Assembly: GCF_002155965.1 (NCBI RefSeq)
Contig: NZ_MUMH01000025.1
Span: 1,560-65,559 of the forward strand
Source: Allokutzneria sp. NRRL B-24872
Lineage (GTDB): Bacteria > Actinomycetota > Actinomycetes > Mycobacteriales > Pseudonocardiaceae
DNA length: 64,000 bases
Direction: 5' to 3'
Part shown: piece after piece, positions 51,456 through 62,428 of the stretch
Layout: every line of letters begins with the position of its first letter
Position numbering within the stretch: position 1 is the first letter of the stretch
Translations under genes and position numbers: made by a program
The notes under the pieces: generated by a model
Seen by the model: the letters and a program-made list of their open reading frames with translations, nothing else
What the model was told of the DNA's origin: nothing
Databases searched by the model: none

Positions 51456-52172
51456 TCACACCTCGAAGTGGACGCCCAGTCCCACCAGGGCGCCGACGAC
51501 CGCCAGCCACGCCAGCGCGCGCCCGCTCGGCCGAGGCCCTGACAGCAGCTCTCGCACTCCGAGCGGGATCAGTGCGACGCAGAGACCGCCCACCGCGATC
51601 AGCGACTGCGGCAGCTCGGTGCCCTTCAGGATTCCGATGGCCTGCGAGCAGGCCAGACCGAGCGCCACTGACGCGACGAGGCCCAGCGTTCGTGAGCGGT
51701 ACGCGCCGACCGCGAGCACGATCCAGCCGAAGACGATGGCAGGGGCGAGGACGCGGACGGGGTGCCAGGACAGCTCGCCCCACGCGGGGTAGAAGCGCGC
51801 GACGGCGTTCACCGCGCTGTTCTGGTCGAGCGAGTCGACGAGCAGCAGTGCGTACAGATCGGCGCCGGCGTGGAAGGTCCGCGCGAACAATCCGAAGATC
51901 ACCAGGCAGCCGCCCCACGCCGCCAGCAGCGGGTGCTTGAGGCCGATCGAGCGCGCCAGCGCCAGGATTCCGGGCCACAGAAGAAGATTCCCGGCGGCGA
52001 AGCAGGTGTAGGCCGCGACCACCAGCCCGGGGTGCTCGGCGTAGGCGGCCAGCTGCTGGGGGAAGAAGAAGTGGAAGCCACTGCGCAGCAGGGTTCCCGC
52101 GAGCAGCAGGAGCGGCCCCAGCACGAGCGAGGTCCCGGTGACCCAGCGCCCTGGGAAGTCGTTGTCTCTCAT
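51456..52172 (-). CDS. Multi-pass membrane protein (DUF998-like layout)
   Basis: The 238-residue protein has about seven hydrophobic helices, starting with WVTGTSLVLGPLLLLAGTLL, and a conserved-looking loop LFARTFHAGADLYALLL. The layout resembles small seven-helix DUF998-type proteins but I cannot assign a family. It is divergent from a histidine kinase gene with two related palindromes between them. GAGAGG precedes ATG 52172. Confidence 0.75.
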   Translation of the reverse strand: MRDNDFPGRWVTGTSLVLGPLLLLAGTLLRSGFHFFFPQQLAAYAEHPGLVVAAYTCFAAGNLLLWPGILALARSIGLKHPLLAAWGGCLVIFGLFARTFHAGADLYALLLVDSLDQNSAVNAVARFYPAWGELSWHPVRVLAPAIVFGWIVLAVGAYRSRTLGLVASVALGLACSQAIGILKGTELPQSLIAVGGLCVALIPLGVRELLSGPRPSGRALAWLAVVGALVGLGVHFEV

Positions 52173-52206
52173 GCCTCTCAGCCTGCTCGGGCGGGACGAG
52201 GAGCAC

Positions 52207-52256
52207 ATCTGACCGGAGTCAGATTGGCGATCGGGGAATATCTGACCGTGGTTAGA
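52207..52256. promoter_or_regulatory. Two related palindromes between membrane protein and histidine kinase genes
   Basis: ATCTGAC-CGGA-GTCAGAT (52207-52224) is perfect; TCTGAC-CGTG-GTTAGA (52241-52256) has one mismatch. Centres are 33 bp apart, three helical turns. No tetR gene adjoins; the locus LuxR-type response regulator or a distant regulator could bind. Confidence 0.65.
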
Positions 52257-52291
52257 CGCGCAGTGTCGGACCGCCGGTCTACGTTGATCCC

Positions 52292-53389
52292 GTGAAGAAA
52301 GTCGTCGACGCCGCAGCGGCCGTGTTCCTGGCACTGCTGGGCAGCTACGCGGCGGTGGAGCCACCCGGCCCGCCGTCCACGCTGCCCGGCTGGCTGACGA
52401 GCCTGGCCGCCTGCGTCGTCGCCCTGCCCGTCGCCGTGCGCCGCCGATGGCCGCTGGCGGTCCTCGCGGTGGTGCTCGGTGCCGGACTGCTGAGCACGGC
52501 CATCGGTGCGGTCGGTGTCGGCGTGGTCTGGGTTGTTTATGCGCCAACGGTTCTGGCCCTCTACACCGTGGCATCCACTGTGGACGCGCGCTGGGCGGCG
52601 GGTGCGTTCGCGGTGAGCCTGGCAGGGGCCGGGGCGACGATCTACGCCTGCTACCCGCGAGGGACGGCCTTCGAGTGGTCGACCGAGGCGGTCGTCGTGG
52701 GCGCGGGCATGGGCGTGGCCTGGGCAGCGGGGACCGTGGTGCGCTGGCGCAGGGAGACCGCGGCGACGTTCGCTCATCAGTTCGCGAGGGAGGCCGTCGT
52801 CGAAGAGCGGTTGCGGATCGCCAGGGAACTGCACGACGTGGTGGGGCACAGCATGAGCCTCATCGCGGTGAAGGCGACCGTGGCCAACCACCTCGCGGAC
52901 CCGGCGGAGTCCCGCTCGGCGCTCGCGATCATCGAGACCACGAGCCGCGATGCTCTGGTGGAGATCCGCCGCGTGCTGGGCGTCCTGCGCGAGGACGCGG
53001 AGCTGCGCCCGCTGTCCGGTCCCGCCGACATCGCGGAGCTGGCCGAGGCAGCGCGGGCGGCCGGGGTGCGGGTGGACACGTTCGTCAGCGGAACCGAGGA
53101 ACTGCCGGACGCGGTGGGTCTGTCGGTGTACCGCATCGTCCAGGAGTCGCTGACGAACGTGGTCAAGCACGCCGCGCCGGCCTCGTGCCGGGTGATCGTC
53201 ACGGAGAGCTTCGGCACGGTGAGCATTGAGGTGACCGACGACGGGCTCGGTCACGCCACAGCAGGGGAGGGACACGGGTTGATCGGAATGCGGGAGCGGG
53301 TGTCGCTCTACGGCGGCACCTTCACGGCCGGACCACGGGAGGGAGGTGGTTTCGCGGTGGTGGCACACCTGCCGTGGAAGGCACGGTGA
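52292..53389 (+). CDS. Sensor histidine kinase, NarL/DesK type
   Basis: The 365-residue protein has about four to five N-terminal transmembrane helices (to about 150), a HisKA_3 dimerisation domain with phospho-acceptor His in RELHDVVGHSMSLI, and a HATPase_c domain (YRIVQESLTNVVKHA, TDDGLGHATAGEGHGLIGM). No extracellular sensor domain is present, so the signal is sensed in or near the membrane. GTG 52292 is 6 nt after TACGTT, compatible with leaderless mRNA. It overlaps the response regulator gene (GTGA). Confidence 0.92.
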   Translation: MKKVVDAAAAVFLALLGSYAAVEPPGPPSTLPGWLTSLAACVVALPVAVRRRWPLAVLAVVLGAGLLSTAIGAVGVGVVWVVYAPTVLALYTVASTVDARWAAGAFAVSLAGAGATIYACYPRGTAFEWSTEAVVVGAGMGVAWAAGTVVRWRRETAATFAHQFAREAVVEERLRIARELHDVVGHSMSLIAVKATVANHLADPAESRSALAIIETTSRDALVEIRRVLGVLREDAELRPLSGPADIAELAEAARAAGVRVDTFVSGTEELPDAVGLSVYRIVQESLTNVVKHAAPASCRVIVTESFGTVSIEVTDDGLGHATAGEGHGLIGMRERVSLYGGTFTAGPREGGGFAVVAHLPWKAR

Positions 53390-54258
53390 GCGGCATGGAC
53401 GTGAGGGTCCTGCTCGCCGACGACCACTCGTTGCTGCGGCAGAGCTTCCGCGCGTTGCTCGACGGCACGCCCGGGTTCACCGCCGTCGGCGAGGCGGGCA
53501 CCGGGGCGGACGCGGTGCGGCTGGCCGCGAAGTACCGGCCCGACATCGTGCTGATGGACGTGCGGATGCCGGTGTTCGACGGGATCGAGGCGACCCGGCG
53601 GATCTGCGCCGACCCCTCGACCGCCGGGTCGAAGGTGATCATCCTGACCACCTTCGACCTCGACGAGTACGTCTACGCGGCGCTGCGCGCGGGCGCGAGC
53701 GGGTTCCTGGTCAAGGACACCACCGCCGCCGACCTGCTCGCCGCGATCCGGGTGGTCGCGCAGGGAGAGGCGCTGCTCGCCCCGGCCGTGACCCGGCGGC
53801 TGATCGCCGAGTTCGCCAGGAGACCCGAGCCCGGTCCCGCGTCCCGGCCCAGCCCCGAGCCCCAACACGGTCACCGGTCCCCGCCCGGCCAAGAGTCGCG
53901 GCACGACCGAGAGTCTCCGCCTGGCCAAGAGGCCCCGACCGGCCAGGAGGCCCTGCCTGGTCAAGAGCCTCAGCCCGGCCAAGAGCCCGAGCCCGGCCAT
54001 GAAGGCGTGGGTGGCCAGGAGCCCGAGTCCCGTCGGCTGAGCGCGGAGCTGGACGGCGTGACTCCGAGAGAACGGGAGGTGTTGACCCTGATCGCCCACG
54101 GGCTGTCCAACGGCGAGATCGCGCAGAAGTTGTTCGTGGGCATGGGCACGGTGAAGACGCACGTCGGGCGGCTGCTGGACAAGTTGCGCGCGCGGGACCG
54201 GGCGCAACTGGTCATCGCGGCGTACCGGACGGGACTGGTGAGCGTGCCGGACGGCTGA
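53386..54258 (+). CDS. NarL-family response regulator with GQE-repeat linker
   Basis: The 290-residue regulator has a receiver domain (about 5-120; LLADDHSLLRQ, phospho-Asp in DIVLMDVRMP, FLVKDT) and a LuxR HTH (about 220-285; TPREREVLTLIAHGLSNGEI, VGMGTVKTHVGRLL). They are joined by an unusually long linker (about 145-215) of repeated P-x-GQE-x units, where typical family members have about 20 residues. GGAAGG lies 5 nt before GTG 53386. It is coupled to the kinase. Confidence 0.9.
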   Translation: MSGMDVRVLLADDHSLLRQSFRALLDGTPGFTAVGEAGTGADAVRLAAKYRPDIVLMDVRMPVFDGIEATRRICADPSTAGSKVIILTTFDLDEYVYAALRAGASGFLVKDTTAADLLAAIRVVAQGEALLAPAVTRRLIAEFARRPEPGPASRPSPEPQHGHRSPPGQESRHDRESPPGQEAPTGQEALPGQEPQPGQEPEPGHEGVGGQEPESRRLSAELDGVTPREREVLTLIAHGLSNGEIAQKLFVGMGTVKTHVGRLLDKLRARDRAQLVIAAYRTGLVSVPDG

Positions 54259-54330
54259 GACGGCGGCGTGTTCGGTGCGCGGAGGCGCCTGGCTGGCTAG
54301 CGTGTGCGGCAACGGACACGAGGAGGACCA

Positions 54331-54759
54331 GTGGCGGCGAGCAAGCAGCTGAAGCGCGTGCTGATCATGTTGCTGGGCGGGGCGCTGGTGCTGGTCGGCG
54401 TGGTCCTGCTGGTGCTGCCGGGACCCGGATTGCTGCTGGTGCTGGCCGGTCTGGTCACCCTCGCCGCCGAGTTCCCCTCCCTGGAGAAGTACGTGGACCC
54501 GGTGCGGGACCGCGCGATGAAGGGGATGGAGGCGGCGGTGTCCTCGCCGCTGAACGTGGCGGGGTCGGTGCTGGCCGGGCTCGGGCTGATCGGCCTGGGC
54601 GTGGTCTGGGGCCTGCGGCTGTTCCCCTGGCTGCCGCTTCCCGGCTGGGCCACCGGGTCGAGCCTGATCATCTCCGGGGCCATCCTGTTCGGCCTGTTGG
54701 GTTACAGCTACCACCGGGTGAGCCAGCGCCGACGCTCCGCGGCGGCCCAGGAGTCGTAG
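54331..54759 (+). CDS. Small transmembrane protein with LPGPG motif (TIGR02611/PGPGW-like)
   Basis: The 142-residue protein has two hydrophobic hairpins: a first pair around VLPGPGLLLVLAGLVTLAAEF (quoted by its core LPGPG), and a second around VAGSVLAGLGLIGLGVVWGL and ATGSSLIISGAILFGLLGY. This matches the PGPGW-type transmembrane family of unknown function. GTG 54331 has a strong GAGGAGG upstream. Confidence 0.85.
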   Translation: MAASKQLKRVLIMLLGGALVLVGVVLLVLPGPGLLLVLAGLVTLAAEFPSLEKYVDPVRDRAMKGMEAAVSSPLNVAGSVLAGLGLIGLGVVWGLRLFPWLPLPGWATGSSLIISGAILFGLLGYSYHRVSQRRRSAAAQES

Positions 54760-54796
54760 GCTGGACCATCGCGCTCCGCGTTCGCAGGGAGGCCCA

Positions 54797-55732
54797 GTGT
54801 CACAGTTGCCACTGAGAGTCAGCACGCAGACCGCTGCTGTCCTGCACGAGGCCCACAACACGATCACAGCGCGCTTCGCCTACGACCGGTACGGCCTCTA
54901 CGAGTACGTGCGCGTCGTCGCGGGGCGGATCGCGCGGGTGGACGCCTTCCACGTCGGCCTGCTGCACGGTTCCAACCGCGTCCGCTTCGTCTACGGCCAC
55001 GACGACCCGGTCTCCCGCGCGTACTCGCCGAACGGCCAGGTGGCGTGGGTCGTCCGGCACAAGCAGACCTACCGCGTGTCCTACGACAACGGTGCCGCAT
55101 TGCGCGCGGACAGCGCCGCCGCCGACGTGGTCACCGTGCCGTTGTTCCGCCGCGACCGCACCGGTGGGCGCCGGATCTTCGGGATGCTGTCGATGTACTG
55201 CTCGGTGCCCGAGATCTACGACGACAACTCCGTGCACGCCTTCGAGTGGCTGGCCGGGCTCGTCGCCCGAGTGCTCGCGCGGCACCAGGAGGATCTTGAC
55301 GCGCTGCGATTACTCCCGGCCGACCTGCCGGGCCTCGCCACGTCCTCGACCCGTGATCCCGTCGTGGAGTACCTGGCCTCGCGCGTCGCCTCGCTGCGCC
55401 GCACCGCGGAGGACGTGCTCGTCGGCGGAGAGCTGACCCTCGCGGCCGCGCACCTCCAGCAGGTCGTCACCTCGTGCGTGGAGATCCAGTCGGAGCTCGC
55501 CGAGATGTCCCTCCGCGCCGACGACGGCCCCGAGCAGCGGTTCCTCGCGCTCACCCCGGCCGAACAGCGCGTCGCCCTGCTCGTCGCCGACGGCCTCACC
55601 AACCAGCGCCTGGCCCAGGAGCTGGGCATCAGCGCCAACACGGTGAAGACGCACCTCAAGAACATCCTGCGCAAGTACGCCATGGACCGCGCCCAGGTCG
55701 CCGAGGACGTCCAACGCCACCTGGTCCGCTGA
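54797..55732 (+). CDS. LuxR-type regulator with GAF-like N-domain
   Basis: The 311-residue protein has an N-terminal GAF-like sensory region (about 15-165; VAGRIARVDAFHVGLLHG, YDDNSVHAFEWLAGLVARVL) and a C-terminal LuxR HTH (about 245-305; LTPAEQRVALLVADGLTNQRL, quoted as ends; SANTVKTHLKNIL). No response-regulator Asp pocket is present, so it probably senses a small molecule. SD GGGAGG precedes GTG 54797. Its stop is 12 bp from the convergent SARP gene. Confidence 0.88.
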   Translation: MSQLPLRVSTQTAAVLHEAHNTITARFAYDRYGLYEYVRVVAGRIARVDAFHVGLLHGSNRVRFVYGHDDPVSRAYSPNGQVAWVVRHKQTYRVSYDNGAALRADSAAADVVTVPLFRRDRTGGRRIFGMLSMYCSVPEIYDDNSVHAFEWLAGLVARVLARHQEDLDALRLLPADLPGLATSSTRDPVVEYLASRVASLRRTAEDVLVGGELTLAAAHLQQVVTSCVEIQSELAEMSLRADDGPEQRFLALTPAEQRVALLVADGLTNQRLAQELGISANTVKTHLKNILRKYAMDRAQVAEDVQRHLVR

Positions 55733-55744
55733 CGCGCTGCGCGG

Positions 55745-58471
55745 CTAGAGAGCGGCGGGGTGGCGGAGGAGGGCCTGGACGCGCTGCACCTCGCGTTCGC
55801 GGTGCTGGGCGGCGAAGGACTCGACGGCGCGCTCCCACGCCTCCCTGGCCCGCACGTGCAGGCCGAGCCCGGTGTAGGCCTCGCCGATGTGCTCCAGCAG
55901 CTCCGCCTCGATGTACAGGTTCCCCAGGCGCACCGACAGCGTCCGCGCCTGCTCGTAGTACGCGAGCGCCTCCTCGAACCGGCCGGCTTCGTGGGCGAGC
56001 AGACCGAGCCCTTCGAGCGCGCCGGCCTCGCCGCTGCGGTCGTTGTGCGCCCGGTACAGCGCGAGCGCCTGCTCGCAGTGCCGTCGCGCGTCGGCGTGCC
56101 TGCCGCCGATCTTGAGCAGGCACCAGCCGACGGCCATGTGCCCCTGCGCGTGCAGGGCGGGCTTGCCGAGCCCCTGGTAGATGCGCAGCGTGGCCTCGGC
56201 GTGCACCAAGCCGCGCCGGTGGTCCCCGCGCCGGTCGCACGCGGCCACCAGGCTGTAGTTGATGTGCGCCACCACTTCCGGCGTCTCGGCCAGCTCAAGG
56301 GCGCGCTCCACGAACAGCAGCGCCTTGTCGTGCTGGTCCATCCGCGCGTGCGCGTCGGAGAGCGAGCGCAGGCACAGCACGCGCGCGTCCACGTCGCCGA
56401 GCGCTTCGGCGGAGCGCAGGCCGGCGGCCCACAGCGCGACGCGTTCGGAGAGCAGGCCGCGGCGCCAGTAGTAGGTGTCCATGGCGCGCGCGATCTGCCA
56501 GACCCTGTTGTGCCACAACGACTCTGCGGCGAGGACCTGGGCGGCGGCGACGTTGCCCTGCTCGGCGTCCATCCACTCCATCGCCGACTCCATGTCGTCG
56601 AAGGTGGCGGGGACGCAGCCGGGCGCGGGCGGCTCCAGCTCGATCTGGGCCCGGCGGGGGAACAGCGCGCGCTCGACGGCGTAGGCGGAGTGCGTGTGGA
56701 AGTCGACCCACCGGCGCAGCGCCTCCGTCGCTGAAGCACCCGCGGTTTCCTTGGCGTACAAGCGGACCAGATCATGCATCCGGTATCTGTCCGAAGTGGA
56801 CAGTGTGATCAGGTTGGCGCTCTCCAGCTCCGCCAGCGCCGAGGCGTCGGTCCCGGTGAGCGCGGCGACGGCGGTCCTGTCGATCTCCACTCCGGGCACC
56901 ACGCCGAGCAGGCCGAACAGCTCGGCGGCCTCGGGGGACAGCGCCCGCAGCGACCAGGAGAACACCGCGCGCAGGTCCACCCTGCCGTCGCCGATCCCGA
57001 GCCCGTCCAGCCGCGAGCGGTCATCGCGCAGGCTCCTGGCCAGCTCGGCGAGCCCGAGCCACGGCGAGGTGGCCACCCGCGCGGCGACCACGCCCAGCGC
57101 CAGCGGAAGACCCGCGCACAGCGCCTGCAACTCCTGCGCCGCCTCGGGTTCCTCGGCCAGGCGGTCCTCGCCGAGCCGCGCGGCGAGCAGGTCCCTGGCG
57201 TCCTCGGGAGCCAGCGGGTCGAGGGTGAGCAGGCGAGCGCCGTCCAGTCCCGCCATGCGGTCGCGGCTGGTCACCACCACCGTGCACTCGCCGTCGCCGG
57301 GCAGCAGCGGCGCGATCTGCTCGACGTCGTGCGCGTTGTCCAGCACCACCAGCGCGTTGCGGTCGGCGAGCAGTTCGCGGTAGAGCGCGACGCGCTCGTC
57401 CAGGCCCTCGGGCAGGGTCTCCGGTGGCGAGCCGAGCGCGTCGAGGAAGGCGCGCAGCGCGATCTCGGGCTGGACGGGCTCCCATTCGGGGTCGAAGCCG
57501 CGCAGGTCGGCGTAGAGCTGGCCGTCGGGGAACCGGTTCGGGTCGAGGTGCGCCCAGTGCAGCGCCAGCGAGGTCTTGCCGGATCCACCGATCCCGCTGA
57601 TCACCGTGAGCGCGCCGCGGTCCAGCGAGGCCAGCTCGGCGCGGCGCCCGGCGAACACCCCCGGCGCGGACGGGAGCTGGCGGGGGATCGCGGCCCGGAT
57701 CTTGGGCGCGGCGGTGCCTCGGGCGTGCACGGCCAGATCGGGCGCGGAGGCCAGGACCCGCCCGTGCAGCTCGCGCAGCCGCGCACCCGGATCGGTGCCC
57801 AGCTGTTCGGCGAGGCCGCGGTGCACGCGCTCGTACTCCTGGAGCGCGTCCGCGCGGCGGTCGTTGCGGTAGTAGGCGAGCATCAGCTGCTCGCACAGGC
57901 GCTCGTCGAGCGGGTGCTCGATCACGAGCTCGGTCAGCTCGGCGATCAGCTCGGCGTGCCGTCCGCAGGTCAGCAGCGCGTCGATCCGCTCGACCTGCGC
58001 GGCCAGCCGCTCCTTGTGCAGCGTCACCCGCACCGCGGCGGCCCACTCGGTGTCGAACCCGGCCAACGCCTCGCCCCGCCACAGCTCCAGCGCGTGCCGG
58101 AGCAGGACGGCGCGGCCGGCTGGATCGGACTTCCTGCGCGCCTTGGCCGCGCGGGCCCGGAAGGCGTGCAGGTCGATGTTGGCCAGGTCGGTGCTCAGCG
58201 TGTAGCCGCCGGGCTGGCGGGTCAGCGTCGCCTCGCCGGTCGGCGTGAGCACCCCGCGCAGCCGGGACACGTAAGTGTGCAGCGTGGAGCGCACCCCCGA
58301 CGGGGGGTTGGCCCCCCACACGCGGGTGACCAGCTGTTCCTGCGGGATGAGCCGGTTGGCGTCGACCAGGAGCGCGGCGAGCACGCGCCGCTGCCGGGGG
58401 GAGCCGGTGTTGACCGGCTCCCCTCCGACGCGCACGTCGAGATCCCCGAGTATCCCCAGCTCCAGGGTCAC
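55745..58471 (-). CDS. AfsR/SARP-type regulator (BTAD, NB-ARC, TPR)
   Basis: The 908-residue regulator has an OmpR-like DNA-binding region (about 1-95; ELGILGDLDVRVGG, TLHTYVSRLRG) and a bacterial transcriptional activator domain (about 100-245). It has a signalling ATPase of the STAND/NB-ARC class with Walker A GIGGSGKTSLA and Walker B-like ALVVLDNAHD, then about six TPR helices (about 690-900). This is the AfsR architecture, which activates secondary metabolism. It is located away from the PKS locus; whether it controls it is not shown. Confidence 0.92.
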   Translation of the reverse strand: MTLELGILGDLDVRVGGEPVNTGSPRQRRVLAALLVDANRLIPQEQLVTRVWGANPPSGVRSTLHTYVSRLRGVLTPTGEATLTRQPGGYTLSTDLANIDLHAFRARAAKARRKSDPAGRAVLLRHALELWRGEALAGFDTEWAAAVRVTLHKERLAAQVERIDALLTCGRHAELIAELTELVIEHPLDERLCEQLMLAYYRNDRRADALQEYERVHRGLAEQLGTDPGARLRELHGRVLASAPDLAVHARGTAAPKIRAAIPRQLPSAPGVFAGRRAELASLDRGALTVISGIGGSGKTSLALHWAHLDPNRFPDGQLYADLRGFDPEWEPVQPEIALRAFLDALGSPPETLPEGLDERVALYRELLADRNALVVLDNAHDVEQIAPLLPGDGECTVVVTSRDRMAGLDGARLLTLDPLAPEDARDLLAARLGEDRLAEEPEAAQELQALCAGLPLALGVVAARVATSPWLGLAELARSLRDDRSRLDGLGIGDGRVDLRAVFSWSLRALSPEAAELFGLLGVVPGVEIDRTAVAALTGTDASALAELESANLITLSTSDRYRMHDLVRLYAKETAGASATEALRRWVDFHTHSAYAVERALFPRRAQIELEPPAPGCVPATFDDMESAMEWMDAEQGNVAAAQVLAAESLWHNRVWQIARAMDTYYWRRGLLSERVALWAAGLRSAEALGDVDARVLCLRSLSDAHARMDQHDKALLFVERALELAETPEVVAHINYSLVAACDRRGDHRRGLVHAEATLRIYQGLGKPALHAQGHMAVGWCLLKIGGRHADARRHCEQALALYRAHNDRSGEAGALEGLGLLAHEAGRFEEALAYYEQARTLSVRLGNLYIEAELLEHIGEAYTGLGLHVRAREAWERAVESFAAQHREREVQRVQALLRHPAAL

Positions 58472-58536
58472 ATCACTCCCAATGGCCTAGTCCTGGTTCT
58501 GGATAACTCCTTTACGGGATCATTTCAAGGCGGTTA

Positions 58537-60801
<2,265 letters not shown>

Positions 60802-60834
60802 GACGGGCTCCTCTCGAGAGCTGATTCCTTAGGG

Positions 60835-60864
60835 TGTAAACTGAGGATACTTTACGATGTAAGG
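60835..60864. promoter_or_regulatory. Operator region between the UvrA-like and TetR genes
   Basis: TGTAAA (60835) and TTTAC (60851) form an inverted pair across a 10-bp spacer. TTAC-GAT-GTAA (60852-60862) is a second palindrome just before the SD of tetR. This AT-rich patch is typical of TetR sites in front of such ABC genes. Confidence 0.6.
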
Positions 60865-60872
60865 AGTGGCAA

Positions 60873-61667
60873 ATGGTGGTCTACGCGGCCCAGGGTGACG
60901 CCCGTCGTTCGATGGGCCTGCTCTGGCGCGCTGGTTCCACCGACACCGCGCGTCCAGGCCCGCGACCAGCGCTTTCGATAGAGATGATCATCGAGGCCGC
61001 GATCGAGATCGCCGACGCCGACGGCATGCCCGGCCTGTCGATGCGCGCGGTCGGCGAGCGACTGGGCCGCACCGCCATGGCGCTCTACACCTACGTCGCG
61101 AACAAGAACGAGCTGCTCGACCTCATGTACGACCACGCGCTCGCGGAGCTGCCGAGCGACTACTCCGGCCACGCGGAGTGGCGCGACGCGCTGACGGCGT
61201 GGGCGCGCGACAACTGGGACTTCTTCCTCCGGCACCCGTGGCTGCTCCAGGTGTCGGAGGCGCGGTCGGTGCTCGGGCCGAACGAGTTCCAGACCGTGGA
61301 GACGCTGATCGTCGTCCTCGACCGGCTGGAACTGCCCGCGAAGGACGTGCGGCGCCTGGTCGGCACGCTGACCACCTACGTGCGCGGCGCGGTGCGGCGG
61401 GCGGTCGAGGCGCGTGCTGCGCAGGCCGAGACCGGGATGTCCGACGACGAGTGGTGGCTGACGCGCTCAGCGCTGCTGGTGGAGGTCGCGCCGGACTTCA
61501 GCGAGCGCTACCCGGCGCTGACCAGGCTGGAGTCGGGGCGGGCCTTCCAGATGGACGACGAGTCCGTGCCGTACCTGGAGCAGGAGGCGCGGGAGACGTT
61601 CCGGGCGGGCCTGGCGACCGTGCTCGACGGCATCGAGGTGGCGCTGCGCCGAGCCCGGATCGCCTGA
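60873..61667 (+). CDS. TetR family regulator (divergent from UvrA-like gene)
   Basis: The 264-residue protein has a long N-terminal arm (about 1-38), a TetR HTH near 45-90 (AVGERLGRTAMALYTYVANK), and a C-terminal TetR_C_1-type domain (about 110-255), as in drug-sensing TetR proteins. AAGGAG lies 6 nt before ATG 60873. The palindromes in the intergenic region are the likely binding sites for controlling both genes. Confidence 0.88.
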   Translation: MVVYAAQGDARRSMGLLWRAGSTDTARPGPRPALSIEMIIEAAIEIADADGMPGLSMRAVGERLGRTAMALYTYVANKNELLDLMYDHALAELPSDYSGHAEWRDALTAWARDNWDFFLRHPWLLQVSEARSVLGPNEFQTVETLIVVLDRLELPAKDVRRLVGTLTTYVRGAVRRAVEARAAQAETGMSDDEWWLTRSALLVEVAPDFSERYPALTRLESGRAFQMDDESVPYLEQEARETFRAGLATVLDGIEVALRRARIA

Positions 61668-61701
61668 CCCGCCCGAACCGTTCGGACCCGTTCAGACCTG
61701 C

Positions 61702-62232
61702 TCAGACCCGGCCGAAGACCAGGTTGCCGCGGGCCTCGGCGTCATCGCCAGCCCAGAACTCGAACCACAGCGCGGAGAACTCCTCACGGGAGAGCCGTCC
61801 GTCGCCGTTGGCGTCGAGCTGGGTGAAGATCTCCGAGACGTCCTCGGTTGAGCCGGTCCAGCCCTCGATCATCTCGCCGTACTCCGCGACCGAGACCTCA
61901 CCGTCGCCGTCGCGGTCCACGGCGTCGAACATCGCGTGCGCCGTGCCCACGACCGCCTCGCTCATCCCGGACAGCCGCTCGGCGACGGCCAGCACGTCCT
62001 GGAGCAGCACGGTCTCGCCGTCCGGGTCGGCCGCCGCGAGCAGCGTCGCCCACCAGCCCATCATCACGGCGGTGAGCAGCGCGTGCGCGTCGCTGCCCGG
62101 CTCGGCGCCGCGCAGCGCGGTCCAGCGGTCGGTGAGCGCGCGGAAGTCGGACTCGGTGAGCTCCCCGTCGGAGTCGGCGTCCATCGCGGAGAACACCCTG
62201 GCGATCTTGCGGCGTTGCAGCTCGCTGGCCAT
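61702..62232 (-). CDS. EF-hand calcium-binding protein (calerythrin-like)
   Basis: The 176-residue soluble protein has four EF-hand positions. DADSDGELTESDF (near 18), a degenerate second site around DPDGETVLL (near 68), DRDGDGEVSVAEY (near 105) and DANGDGRLSREEF (near 138). The layout matches actinomycete calerythrin/CalD-like proteins thought to buffer or sense Ca2+. There is no signal peptide, so it acts in the cytoplasm. No ATG alternative changes the domain layout. Confidence 0.92.
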   Translation of the reverse strand: MASELQRRKIARVFSAMDADSDGELTESDFRALTDRWTALRGAEPGSDAHALLTAVMMGWWATLLAAADPDGETVLLQDVLAVAERLSGMSEAVVGTAHAMFDAVDRDGDGEVSVAEYGEMIEGWTGSTEDVSEIFTQLDANGDGRLSREEFSALWFEFWAGDDAEARGNLVFGRV

Positions 62233-62428
62233 GCTGCGTCCCTTCGGCTTGGCGGGGTTCGAGCGTGCGGCGCAGCGCGGGAGCGGGCAATTGGCCGGAC
62301 GGGTGGCACTCGCCGGTCACTCTCGGTGCCCGCCCGCGACCCGGGGTTGTGGTGCGGGCGAGGCCGCGGCGAGACCGAACTGGAACACCGACGATCACCT
62401 CGCGCCCGCTCCGTCTAGGCTGGCCGTC

